Shown one piece after another: positions 7,675 to 15,365 of a stretch of DNA of 64,000 nt. Origin of the DNA: Alphaproteobacteria bacterium. Its GTDB lineage: Bacteria; Pseudomonadota; Alphaproteobacteria; Rhizobiales; GCA-2746425. How positions within the stretch are numbered: position 1 is the first letter of the stretch; every line of letters starts with the position of its first letter. The notes under the pieces are model-generated. The model was not told the origin of the DNA and did no database searches. It saw only the letters and a list, made by a program, of their open reading frames with translations. Position numbers and translations under genes: made by a program. The stretch spans positions 1 to 64,000 of the forward strand of contig JANSWZ010000002.1 in the NCBI GenBank assembly GCA_024743215.1, in the 5' to 3' direction.

Positions 7675-9645
7675 CTAATCATCGTTTTCGCCCTCTGGTC
7701 CAAAGAAGCCGTCGACCGTATTCAACCACCCATCATTTTCGACAACCAGTTCCTTCTTTTTTAGTTCCTGAAGGGACCGCTTGAACTGATCAGCGTTTTC
7801 AAAATCACCTTCTGCCAGCACCAGATTGCGCAGTGTGTCCCGGTCAATAGGTGCTTCCTGCGCGATCAGATCGTACAGCGCCGCCTGTTTCCCTTTCAGC
7901 GGCTTTTCTTCCACGACAGGCGCGGCGCAAGCGTCGAAGACCAGGCTTGTCATTTCGTCATCGTCAAAGCCGCCGACGATGATTTCCCGCCCTTCAAACC
8001 ACGTCGCTGCCGGTTCCTTGGCGTCTTTCATCTTGGTGCAGGACAGACAGGCCGTCATACCCATTTCCGTCTTGTCCACGCGGTATTCAAAGTCCATGCC
8101 ACCTTTGAGCGCCGTCGCGCCCCTGGCGCGTTCCTTGTGGCTGTGGCCGGTATGGTGAACGATCATGACGGTTGCCCCGAAGCGAGCGCGCAAAAGACCG
8201 TCAACGTGGTTCAGGAAGACACCCATGTCGGTGTTGGAATTTTCATCACCGCCGCCGAAATTCCGGGCCAGTGTGTCGATCACGATCAACGCCGGTTCCG
8301 GGGCTTTCCTGGTGATAGCCTGGACGGCTTCCACCACGTCGGCGGCACTCTCCGCATCATAGAATTGCGCGGCTTGCGCACTGGCATAGATCGGCAGATC
8401 AGCCAGTTGCACGCCGTGGTGCCGTTCCCAGGCTGCGAAGCGTCTGGCAAGACCACCATGGCCTTCACCGGCAATGTATATCACCGGGCCTTGTTTCACC
8501 GCGTGGCCGTGCCAGTCTTTACCGGCAGCGACATGGAACGCCATATCGAGCGCGATGAACGATTTGAATGAGCCGGGATCGCCGAATATCAGCCCCGTGG
8601 TATCCTCTTCCAGAAAGTCTTTGATGCGCCAATTGATAGGGCCAAGTTTGGCAAGCACTTCATGCGCATGGATCAAATGGAACTTGGTTTGTTTCGGCCT
8701 TGTGCGCTTTTGGTATTCCCGTTTGGCCAATTGCAGGATCGTGGCGGCGGTTACGGGATTTGTGCCACGCAAGTCCGCGTCAAACGACCGCCAGCGACCG
8801 CGCATGGTGTTGGGCTCGTACTTGACGCCTTCTGAACTCCAACTATCCCAGAGCGCGAAACCGGCATCGTCACCGTCGCACTGGTGGTAGAGCGCCATGC
8901 CGATGCGCACCCAATCGTGCATGCGCATATCCGGGTCCAGATAGGTCAAAGACCTTTCAAGCTGGGTATACGTCACATCTGCTTTCGGCTTGGCGTGCGC
9001 AAGGATGCGCTCGGCAGCAGGGATAGATTTGTCAACTTTGAGGGACGTGCGGGCATTGTCGACCAGTTCCCAATCATCCGGAATGATGGTCTCGAAATAG
9101 TCGACCAGTTCTTGCGCCTGATCGGCTGATATCGTGGGTAAATCGCTGATCGCGGTTTCCGCCAGATTGTGTTCCGACACCCATTCATAGGGCTTGCCGG
9201 TATCGGGATGCGTGGCAAATGCAACGAATTGCTGCCCGTCACCCAGAATTTCAACTTTGTGTTCAAGGCCAAGGAAATCGACATATTTCTTACTGGCGAT
9301 CTTTGAAAACGGTTCGTCTGTCCGGTAGACAAGCAACTGTTTTGGGGGCTTCCCGACGCGCTGAACGGTCCGGCCGATTTTTGATTTGCACCACTCAATC
9401 AGCTTGTCCACGATTTCAGGATCTTGAACGTCCAGATCAACCGCGGGGATTTCACGGGTTAGAACACCGACACCGCCCCGAATGAAGCCATTGGACAACC
9501 AACCCTGTAAAAGATTCTCGTTCGCGACCGTCTTTTGCCAACCGTCAAATCCCGGATATTTCGTATTGGGTTTGATTGGTATGATGGGATAGCCGGCTTG
9601 AAGCAGTGGCGGGCCATAGGTCGCGAGGAAGGATGCCTTTGTCAT
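7675..9645 (-). CDS. Bifunctional primase-polymerase/replicative helicase
   Basis: A 656-residue fusion. The N-terminal archaeo-eukaryotic-type Prim-Pol domain (about residues 1-190) has the metal-site pattern AVDLDVQDPE and the PIIPIKPNTKYP opening. A PriCT-2-type linker follows at about 225-310 (HDWVRIGMALYHQ). A RepA/AAA_25 RecA-like ATPase follows, with Walker A GDPGSFKS, Walker B ALIVIDTLARNF and a VMIVHHTGHS segment. It should lay primers and unwind phage DNA. Its ATG overlaps the stop of the methyltransferase-like gene (ATGA), and it lies directly upstream of the TGTCCGG cluster, consistent with an adjacent origin. Confidence 0.88.
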   Translation of the reverse strand: MTKASFLATYGPPLLQAGYPIIPIKPNTKYPGFDGWQKTVANENLLQGWLSNGFIRGGVGVLTREIPAVDLDVQDPEIVDKLIEWCKSKIGRTVQRVGKPPKQLLVYRTDEPFSKIASKKYVDFLGLEHKVEILGDGQQFVAFATHPDTGKPYEWVSEHNLAETAISDLPTISADQAQELVDYFETIIPDDWELVDNARTSLKVDKSIPAAERILAHAKPKADVTYTQLERSLTYLDPDMRMHDWVRIGMALYHQCDGDDAGFALWDSWSSEGVKYEPNTMRGRWRSFDADLRGTNPVTAATILQLAKREYQKRTRPKQTKFHLIHAHEVLAKLGPINWRIKDFLEEDTTGLIFGDPGSFKSFIALDMAFHVAAGKDWHGHAVKQGPVIYIAGEGHGGLARRFAAWERHHGVQLADLPIYASAQAAQFYDAESAADVVEAVQAITRKAPEPALIVIDTLARNFGGGDENSNTDMGVFLNHVDGLLRARFGATVMIVHHTGHSHKERARGATALKGGMDFEYRVDKTEMGMTACLSCTKMKDAKEPAATWFEGREIIVGGFDDDEMTSLVFDACAAPVVEEKPLKGKQAALYDLIAQEAPIDRDTLRNLVLAEGDFENADQFKRSLQELKKKELVVENDGWLNTVDGFFGPEGENDD

Positions 9646-10322
9646 GCAGCAATCCCCATGTCATCGGCGGTGCCGCCCCATTGGCCAGCCATTGCGTCGG
9701 CCATACAAGGAAAAAACCGGCTTCGTTCTTTGCCGCGATCACCACTTGGTGACATGCGCCAGACCCGGTTCCACGCTTTCCACTCCTCTGACCCTTTTTC
9801 GGGCTCTGGTAGACGATCTGTCTCGATGAGATTTGGAAGCCCGCGCGTGTACCAGCCAGTCGCCTTGTATTCGGGATGACCGAACTGAAAGGGCTGTACG
9901 ATATGGGGCTTCGGAAGGTCCGGCGGCATGTGTGAACGGGCGATATCGTGCATAACCGGATTCTCGATAGCCACGCGGTCAATGGGCGCATTCCAACAAC
10001 TGACGAACAGATCGACCCCACCATTGAATTCATCAATCATACTCTGCCATGTGCGGCCCTTTGGGAGCTTTTTGGGCGGGGTCATGTGGCCGGGGCCTGA
10101 CAACCATCTGCGACCAGAGCGGCATAGGCGCGTACAAGGTGGATGCGCGACAATCATCAAGTCCCAACCGTCATCGAGAATGTCCCGAACGTCACCGGTT
10201 ATGTGGCGGTTCGATCCATCTTCACTTGGCAAAAGATCACACGACCACGCGTCGTGGCCGTGGGCCAGGAATGCGCGCCGGACAATCCCGGAGTACTCGC
10301 AGGCGACAAGAACACGCGCCAT
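9642..10322 (-). CDS. DNA cytosine methyltransferase-like phage protein
   Basis: A 226-residue protein with a Rossmann-like start (VLVACEYSGIVRRAF, motif I-like), a HPPCTRLCRSG segment resembling the PPCQ catalytic motif IV of C5-cytosine methyltransferases, and IENPVMHDIA resembling motif VI (ENV). No target-recognition domain is evident, so it is shorter than a typical C5 enzyme. Such proteins are common hypotheticals in phages; DNA modification is plausible but not established. The start is the ATG overlapping the upstream stop (ATGA); a GTG one codon earlier is also possible. Confidence 0.6.
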   Translation of the reverse strand: MARVLVACEYSGIVRRAFLAHGHDAWSCDLLPSEDGSNRHITGDVRDILDDGWDLMIVAHPPCTRLCRSGRRWLSGPGHMTPPKKLPKGRTWQSMIDEFNGGVDLFVSCWNAPIDRVAIENPVMHDIARSHMPPDLPKPHIVQPFQFGHPEYKATGWYTRGLPNLIETDRLPEPEKGSEEWKAWNRVWRMSPSGDRGKERSRFFPCMADAMAGQWGGTADDMGIAA

Positions 10323-10768
10323 CACACATCCCCACGCGCCAGATGTGTTTCCAGTGCTGTAAGCTGTTCAGCCAAGCCCCCGACACGTTGACGCAATATC
10401 GGCATTTCTGTGTGATCAATCCGGCCATCTTCCAGAAAGCGGGACAGGTGCGCGCTGAACTCCAGCGCTTCTGATAGAAGCCGTTGCGGCGTTATATCGG
10501 TCGGGTCAGTCGATTTGACCTCATAAGACAGATGCTCGATTGTCGCCGCGAAGAATGCCTGTCCAAGCACCGCACAAAGCGATTGGTATTTCTCGATGGT
10601 CGGTGTCGCCTGCCCGGATCGGTAGCTTTCCACTGTGCGTAATGCGATGCCGGTTGCCTCGGATACAGAAGCACACGACCAGCGCCGCCCCTGCCCTACA
10701 AACAGCCGCATAGCATCGTGAAACTTTTGATAAGCAAGTTCCTGCGGAACAATGGTGGCGTTGGTCAT
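10322..10768 (-). CDS. Phage helix-turn-helix early regulator
   Basis: A 148-residue protein with an N-terminal helix-turn-helix (WSCASVSEATGIALRTVESYRSGQATPTIEKYQSL, about residues 30-65) and a helical C-terminal region of about 70 residues ending in a heptad-like segment (LRQRVGGLAEQLTALETHL) that could mediate oligomerisation. It follows the Cro-like gene with an ATGA overlap. Position and size recall CII-type or replication regulators, but no specific family is recognised. Confidence 0.6.
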   Translation of the reverse strand: MTNATIVPQELAYQKFHDAMRLFVGQGRRWSCASVSEATGIALRTVESYRSGQATPTIEKYQSLCAVLGQAFFAATIEHLSYEVKSTDPTDITPQRLLSEALEFSAHLSRFLEDGRIDHTEMPILRQRVGGLAEQLTALETHLARGDV

Positions 10769-10977
10769 TGATGCGCCTCGCCGATTGCGGGATCATCAAC
10801 CCAACTGGACGCGGGAACCGTGCCACCTGTCATCTGTTCGATGCGTACAGCAAGTTCAAGCGACGGGCGTCGTTGCCCCGAGAGAAGTTGTGAAAGATAG
10901 GCTTGAGACACCCCAAGTTGTCGGGACACATCAAGTTGTGGGCGGACGGATAGATGTTTTTGGGCTAAAGTGTTCAT
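10765..10977 (-). CDS. Cro-like transcriptional regulator
   Basis: A 70-residue single-domain XRE-type protein. The helix-turn-helix is VSRQLGVSQAYLSQLLSGQRRPSLELAVRIEQM. It is the first gene of the leftward operon and divergent from the CI-like gene. Its start codon lies seven bases after the -10 of the strong leftward promoter, so the mRNA may be nearly leaderless. The size and the divergent position support a Cro role: repressing at the operators to favour lytic growth. No effector domain is present. Confidence 0.75.
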   Translation of the reverse strand: MNTLAQKHLSVRPQLDVSRQLGVSQAYLSQLLSGQRRPSLELAVRIEQMTGGTVPASSWVDDPAIGEAHQ

Positions 10978-10984
10978 GCCGCAA

Positions 10985-11041
10985 AATATTGCACATAGCT
11001 ATATTTCTGTCAATTATAAGAAATTGCTGGGAGCTATAAAA
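10985..11041 (-). promoter_or_regulatory. Leftward early promoter with CI/Cro operators
   Basis: On the minus strand TTGACA (11008-11013), a 17-base spacer and AATATT (10985-10990) form a good sigma-70 promoter firing toward the Cro-like gene. The spacer overlaps the operator TTGCACATAGCTATATTT (10989-11006). A second, weaker copy, TTGCTGGGAGCTATAAAA, lies at 11024-11041, toward the repressor gene. The same motif recurs in the rightward control region. Confidence 0.78.
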
Positions 11042-11089
11042 TTGCTGCTATCTAATTGCCCTACACCAACGTGCGCGTACCATTGGGGC

Positions 11090-11701
11090 ATGAAATACAA
11101 AATCAAAAAAATCCGGAAAGAAAGAGGGCTTACGCAGGCCGCCGTTGTTGAGGCGGCCAGCATTTCGCAACCCTATCTATCCCAGCTGGAAAACAGTTCT
11201 GGCGGGCGCGCGCCGTCCATGGATACGTTGATCGCAATTGCCGAAGTATTGAACGTGCGACCAAGTGAGTTATTCGATGATGCCAAACCTGTCGCCATAG
11301 CAGGCAAGGTTGGTGCCGGAGCCAGGGTGCCTTTGGTGGATGCCTATGAAAAAGGCGACGGCCTGTATCTCGTGGCGTGCCCATCTGAGTTACCGCACGA
11401 CATAAGTATCGTCGGCGTTGAGGTCGAGGGCGACAGTATGACCCCGGTCTACAGAGACGGCGATGTACTTTTCTACTCTCGCGACGTGATCGGTGTACCG
11501 ACTGAAGCCGTTGGCGCCATCTGTGTCTGCGAAGATGAAAACGGAAACGGCTGGGTCAAGCACGTCAAGCCGGGCAGCGAGCCCGGAAAGTTCCACCTGA
11601 TCAGCCTAAATCCCTTGGTAGATAACATGTTCGATATCACTCTGAAATGGGCGACGCCAGTACGTCTTGCGTGGCCCCGAGCGCTGGTTGAACGCCTTTA
11701 G
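11090..11701 (+). CDS. CI-like LexA/S24-type phage repressor
   Basis: A 203-residue repressor. An XRE DNA-binding domain (about residues 3-63, GLTQAAVVEAASISQPYLSQLE) is joined to a LexA-like peptidase domain. The catalytic pair is Ser116 in GDSMTPVYRDGD and a Lys near 157 in WVKHV. An Ala-Gly bond at 71-72 is the likely self-cleavage site, so induction by RecA/SOS is expected. The ATG at 11090 is chosen because the domain begins there; upstream in-frame codons overlap the operators. No clear Shine-Dalgarno site is seen. A terminator follows at 11741. Confidence 0.9.
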   Translation: MKYKIKKIRKERGLTQAAVVEAASISQPYLSQLENSSGGRAPSMDTLIAIAEVLNVRPSELFDDAKPVAIAGKVGAGARVPLVDAYEKGDGLYLVACPSELPHDISIVGVEVEGDSMTPVYRDGDVLFYSRDVIGVPTEAVGAICVCEDENGNGWVKHVKPGSEPGKFHLISLNPLVDNMFDITLKWATPVRLAWPRALVERL

Positions 11702-11740
11702 GCACTATCCACCTATCCTACACCCACATAGTCGAATCAA

Positions 11741-11762
11741 GGTCGCAGAGTGCGGCCTTTTT
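11741..11762 (+). terminator. Intrinsic terminator of the repressor gene
   Basis: GGTCGC pairs with GCGGCC (six pairs including one T-G) around a five-base loop, followed by TTTTT. It lies 40 bases after the repressor stop and before the rightward promoter, so it isolates the repressor transcript from the early right operon. Confidence 0.75.
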
Positions 11763-11807
11763 CATGAGTAATACTCAGCACGCGTTTACGTTCAACGCAA
11801 TATTTTA

Positions 11808-11858
11808 TTGCACACAGCTATTTTTAATCTTGACGTTAAAATAGCTGTGTGCAATATT
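11808..11858 (+). promoter_or_regulatory. Rightward early promoter with paired operators
   Basis: TTGACG (11830-11835), a 17-base spacer and AATATT (11853-11858) form a promoter firing toward 11941. A perfect 17-base inverted repeat flanks it: arms TTGCACACAGCTATTTT (11808-11824) and its complement at 11838-11854. Each arm is a copy of the operator seen in the leftward control region, and one overlaps the spacer, so repressor binding would block RNA polymerase. The identical -35/spacer/-10 geometry at both ends of the repressor gene supports coordinated CI/Cro control. Confidence 0.8.
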
Positions 11859-11940
11859 TTCTCCATCAGCAGCACCGAAGACGCGATAATTTTCCGACAG
11901 GGAATAGCGGATCGTGCGGTTGCCACACGGAGAACGAAAC

Positions 11941-12204
11941 ATGCAAACCGAAACACGAAAACGTAAACCGCACAACGATCTCGCAGGCTATCTTTTTGAG
12001 CGGAAATTCAAGAATGGCCACCTTGCTTGCTACATCGCAGATGAAGCCGGGATTGATTGCGAAGATAAGTACGTCGCGGTCTACCACAGCCCCGACGCAG
12101 GCCACATAGGGCCGTCCTTTACCTCACTGCCTAAAGCCCGCGCATTCGTAAAAGACTGCTTGGAAGCCCCTGACGATTATGACTGGGCGGAGGCTGCGCA
12201 ATGA
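11941..12204 (+). CDS. First gene of right operon, unknown function
   Basis: An 87-residue polar protein of no recognised family. It has a basic N-terminus (TRKRKPHNDLAGYLFERKFKNGH) and a mixed C-terminus rich in Asp/Ala. The ATG at 11941 has GGAGAA nine bases upstream. It is the first gene after the rightward promoter, a position often held by host-takeover or small regulatory proteins. Its stop overlaps the next start (ATGA), so the following 31-residue protein is translationally coupled. Confidence 0.6.
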   Translation: MQTETRKRKPHNDLAGYLFERKFKNGHLACYIADEAGIDCEDKYVAVYHSPDAGHIGPSFTSLPKARAFVKDCLEAPDDYDWAEAAQ

Positions 12205-12296
12205 CCTTCCTGTTTGCCCTTGTGAAAGAACTTTGCGCCATGGCTGCGCTGATCCTGTTTTGCCGGGCGCTGTTCCTTTGGGCGGGGCTGGTGTGA
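12201..12296 (+). CDS. 31-residue membrane miniprotein
   Basis: A very short gene (MTFLFALVKELCAM, then a hydrophobic stretch to LWAGLV) predicted to be a single membrane helix. It is supported by exact coupling on both sides: its ATG overlaps the preceding stop (ATGA) and its TGA overlaps the following ATG (TGATG). No family is recognised. It could be a small inhibitor of a membrane process, or a spacer for translational coupling. Confidence 0.5.
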   Translation: MTFLFALVKELCAMAALILFCRALFLWAGLV

Positions 12297-13108
12297 TGAC
12301 CTGGACACCATTCAACAAATTTACCGACGAGGAATTAATCCGCGAATTCCGCACATCGGATGACCCGGCAGTACAGGAATTTGTGCTTCGCCTGGCCGAC
12401 ACCATCGATAATTCCGGATTTGAAATTGACGAGTTGAAAGACGAAATCGCTGACCTCGAAAAGGCGTCTTGTGAAGGCTGCGCGGAATTGAAAGCCAAGC
12501 AGGAAGAACGCGAAGACGAACACGGCGACAAGGTTGCCGAACTCGAAGAACAACTCGCGCACGAATGCACTCGCATCGATGAATTTCATGCAGAGAACCG
12601 GCAGTTCATTGCCGAAATCGAACGCCTCAAAACGATAACAACCCCAAATCAAGAGGAACCTCAGATGCTAGAACAGCAAATCGAAAAACTGACTGAGCGC
12701 GTTGGCGCAGTCGAATCCAAGCAAGACAAAACCAACGAACTGTTGGCCGACATCCTGGACGCGATACGCGATAGCGGCTCAGTTCCACCGGCGACAGCCA
12801 AGGTCGCCAAGGCGCCCAAGTCTACTAGGAAAGTGGAGCTTGTCGCAGACAACGATACCGGCGGCGAAGTACAACAAGAAAAAGTTGCGGAGCTACCAAA
12901 AGGGGCTGAGCCGGAAACGGTCGAAACATCGGTAGATGATGCGCGGGACGCGTTGCTGGGCATTCAGGAACGCCATGGCCGAGAAGCCGCGGTTAAGATT
13001 GTCGAACAGTTTACTGGCGGCACCCGCAAGCTTAGCGACATCCCAGCTGACAAATATTCTGATGTGCTAGCCGCTTGCGAAGCACGCGATGAGAAGGCGG
13101 CGGCGTGA
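12296..13108 (+). CDS. Coiled-coil phage protein with internal start
   Basis: A 270-residue acidic protein. A coiled coil covers about residues 35-115 (IDELKDEIADLEKASCEGC, then repeated Glu/Lys heptads), followed by a second short coiled coil (QQIEKLTERVGAVESKQDKTNELLADI). A Pro/Lys/Ala linker and a C-terminal helical domain (DDARDALLGIQERHGREAAVKIVEQFTGG) follow. Position before the DUF2800 and DUF2815 genes suggests a recombination or replication accessory role. A GAGGA site precedes an in-frame ATG at 12665, so a 147-residue C-terminal product may also be made. Confidence 0.65.
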   Translation: MTWTPFNKFTDEELIREFRTSDDPAVQEFVLRLADTIDNSGFEIDELKDEIADLEKASCEGCAELKAKQEEREDEHGDKVAELEEQLAHECTRIDEFHAENRQFIAEIERLKTITTPNQEEPQMLEQQIEKLTERVGAVESKQDKTNELLADILDAIRDSGSVPPATAKVAKAPKSTRKVELVADNDTGGEVQQEKVAELPKGAEPETVETSVDDARDALLGIQERHGREAAVKIVEQFTGGTRKLSDIPADKYSDVLAACEARDEKAAA

Positions 13109-14253
13109 TGTCAGAAAAACAACACGCCAAATTATCCGCTTCAGGCGCACACCGCTGGATGAAATGCCCGGGTAGTGTGCGCCTGGAAGAAACGCTGCCG
13201 GATTCGACCAGCAGCTATGCCGAAGAAGGCACCGCAGCCCACCAACTCGCGGAGCGATGCTTGCGCGAAAACGCGAATGCAGAAGCCTTCCTTGGTGAGC
13301 TTTTCAACGACCATGTGGCCGACAAGGAAATGACAGACGCGGTTCAAATATATCTGGACTACGTTCGCGATCTGCCCGGCGCGAGCTTCATAGAAAAACG
13401 GGTCGATTTCAGCCCATGGGTGCCTGAAGGATTTGGAACCGGCGACTTCATCTGCATCAATGACAACGTTCTTACCATCGTCGATCTGAAGTACGGCAAG
13501 GGCGTCGAAGTCGATGCGGTCGAGAACGAGCAAGAAGCACTATACGCCCTGGGTGCGCTGAACGAATACGGCTTTCTGTACGACTGTGAAAAGTTCAAAA
13601 TGGTCATCGTGCAGCCCCGTAAGGACCACATCAGTGAGTGGACCATTGCCCGCGAGGAATTGCTGGCTTTCGGTGAAGTTGCCAAGGAATGCGCCGCCCG
13701 TGCATTGGAAGATGACGCACCGCTGATACCAGACACCAAAGCTTGTCAGTTCTGCCGCGCTCGCGGTTCCTGTCGTGCATTGGCTGAACACAATTACGAT
13801 CTCGCAGTAGTAGGGTTTGAAGCCATTGGCGAGCCGATTGAACTGAAAAACAGCGACCTGCTGACCGAGGCAGAGCTTTCAAGCCTGCTTGAAGAAATCG
13901 ACATTCTTGCGGGTTGGGCCGACGCTGTGAAATCCGACGCCACGACCAGACTGATGCGTGGTGATCCTATCCCCGGCTTTAAACTTGTCGAAGGCAGGTC
14001 GAACCGCAAATGGGCGGATGAAGAAGCAGCCGGCAAAGCGCTGGCCCGCAAGCTGACAGCCGGAGTCGCCTACAACAAGAAGGTGATCACCATCACCGAA
14101 GCTGAAAAGCATCTGGGCAAGAAAAACCCACTGATCGCGAAATACACAATCAAACCGGAAGGCAAGCCAACGCTCGCCCCCGAAAGTTCACCCAAAGAGG
14201 CTTTGCAATTCAATCCCACAGACGGGTTTGAAGACGTGAAACAAGCCGCCTGA
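13108..14253 (+). CDS. DUF2800 PD-(D/E)XK nuclease-like protein
   Basis: A 381-residue protein of the DUF2800 group, related to Cas4/RecB-type nucleases of phages. The opening KLSASGAHRWMKCPGSV is typical. The catalytic core is GTGDFICINDNVLTIVDLKYGKG (about residues 110-132), supplying the D...DxK acidic/lysine pattern. A Cys pattern (CQFCRARGSCRAL, about 212-224) may contribute to an iron-sulfur or zinc site, as in Cas4. It probably processes DNA ends for recombination with the DUF2815 partner next to it. The ATG is coupled to the preceding stop (TGATG); a GTG one codon earlier is possible. Confidence 0.82.
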   Translation: MSEKQHAKLSASGAHRWMKCPGSVRLEETLPDSTSSYAEEGTAAHQLAERCLRENANAEAFLGELFNDHVADKEMTDAVQIYLDYVRDLPGASFIEKRVDFSPWVPEGFGTGDFICINDNVLTIVDLKYGKGVEVDAVENEQEALYALGALNEYGFLYDCEKFKMVIVQPRKDHISEWTIAREELLAFGEVAKECAARALEDDAPLIPDTKACQFCRARGSCRALAEHNYDLAVVGFEAIGEPIELKNSDLLTEAELSSLLEEIDILAGWADAVKSDATTRLMRGDPIPGFKLVEGRSNRKWADEEAAGKALARKLTAGVAYNKKVITITEAEKHLGKKNPLIAKYTIKPEGKPTLAPESSPKEALQFNPTDGFEDVKQAA

Positions 14254-14283
14254 CGACGCCAACGGTAAAAGGAGAAAAGAACC

Positions 14284-14853
14284 ATGGCTGACAACGATAT
14301 GATCATGATTGGGGGTGTGCGGATCTCGTTCCCCCACCTGTTCCAACGCCCCATCATAAACGGGGAAGAGGGCAAGTGCGGCGCAGCGTTGATGCTGGAC
14401 CCCGAGAAACACGCCAAGGCCATCGCCCAGATCGAAGAGGGAATTTCAGCCCTTTGCAAAGAGAAACTGAAAGGCCGGAAACTACCATCTGACAAGCTTT
14501 GCCTGCGGGATGGTGCCGACAAAGGCCGCACCGAATATGAAGGCTATCAGATCCTATCAGCCAATTCTAAGGGCAAGCCCCTGGTGATCGGCGGAGACGG
14601 TTCAACTGTCATTTCGAGTGAAGAAGACAGCCCGATCTATGCCGGTTGCTACGTCAACGCGAAGGTTCGCCTTTGGGCGCAGGACAACAAATTCGGCAAG
14701 CGCATCAATTCGGAACTCGTCGCCGTTCAGTTCTTCAAGGACGGAGAACCACTCGACGGCTCATACGTCAGCGCTGAGGACGCAATGAGCGGCTTTGGTG
14801 GCATCGACGGCGCCAATGACAACGAAGATGGGGACGATTTTCTAGCGGCGTAA
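14284..14853 (+). CDS. DUF2815 single-strand DNA-binding-like protein
   Basis: A 189-residue protein of the DUF2815 family, commonly found between DUF2800 nucleases and phage polymerases and regarded as an OB-fold single-strand binding or annealing protein. It begins with the conserved VRISFPHLFQ segment and ends in an acidic tail (DNEDGDDFLAA) like the interaction tail of SSB. A strong AAGGAGAA site lies upstream of the ATG. Sequence assignment is good; the biochemical role is by analogy. Confidence 0.8.
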   Translation: MADNDMIMIGGVRISFPHLFQRPIINGEEGKCGAALMLDPEKHAKAIAQIEEGISALCKEKLKGRKLPSDKLCLRDGADKGRTEYEGYQILSANSKGKPLVIGGDGSTVISSEEDSPIYAGCYVNAKVRLWAQDNKFGKRINSELVAVQFFKDGEPLDGSYVSAEDAMSGFGGIDGANDNEDGDDFLAA

Positions 14854-14965
14854 TTCGCCGGGAAACCGCATTTCGGCAGGTGAGGAATGACACCTGAACA
14901 GCGCGACCGGGACGGCACGTGCCGAGAACCGTCCCACCATCAAATTAACGAAGGAGGCGCAAGCC

Positions 14966-15139
14966 GTGAAAACCAAGCTGACAGATATCGAAGCGCGTCT
15001 CGTCCACGAAACTGATGACGCCTGGCTGCTCGATACGGGCGGAGAAGAAACGGTGTGGGTGCCAAAATCCATGGCTGAGTTTGACGGCGAAACACTGGTT
15101 TTGTCGGAACATGCAGCAATCAACAAGGGGCTGATCTGA
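14966..15139 (+). CDS. Small conserved phage protein, GTG start
   Basis: A 57-residue protein starting at GTG with an excellent AAGGAGG site seven bases upstream. It contains TVWVPKSMAEF and ends KGLI, a pattern I recall from small proteins beside phage polymerase genes, with no known function. Its TGA overlaps the next ATG (TGATG). The 112 bases before it contain another ATG reading frame without any supporting features. Confidence 0.65.
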   Translation: MKTKLTDIEARLVHETDDAWLLDTGGEETVWVPKSMAEFDGETLVLSEHAAINKGLI

Positions 15140-15363
15140 TGCCCGTTGAACGTCGCACCACAACAAATGACTGGCAGATCGTATCGCTTGAAGCGAGCGG
15201 CTGGACGCGAATTGGTCAAACACCATCTGGTGAAGTGCATTTCGAACGTGAAATGTCCGGCGTCACACTCGCCCAACACATCGTCAGTCAGTCAACAGAA
15301 TTCACCTACGCACAATCACGCGTCTTGCGGCAGGCGCTCGCGGCGCTGCAGAGCGGGGCGTAA
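15139..15363 (+). CDS. Small phage protein upstream of the polymerase
   Basis: A 74-residue protein of unknown function, coupled to the gene before it by TGATG and ending two bases before the polymerase start. It contains a strand-rich middle (WTRIGQTPSGEVHFERE) and a C-terminal helix (YAQSRVLRQALAALQSG). Tight spacing on both sides supports it as a real gene rather than a chance frame. Confidence 0.6.
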   Translation: MPVERRTTTNDWQIVSLEASGWTRIGQTPSGEVHFEREMSGVTLAQHIVSQSTEFTYAQSRVLRQALAALQSGA

Positions 15364-15365
15364 CT

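Noticed and set aside
7401-7703. 100-codon frame through the TGTCCGG repeats
   Set aside because: No ribosome-binding site, overlaps the helicase end, and its apparent pattern comes from the DNA repeats; regulatory or origin DNA fits better.
14887-15060. Small frame starting at the ATG at 14887
   Set aside because: No ribosome-binding site; the overlapping GTG-start gene at 14966 has a strong one and couples to the next gene.
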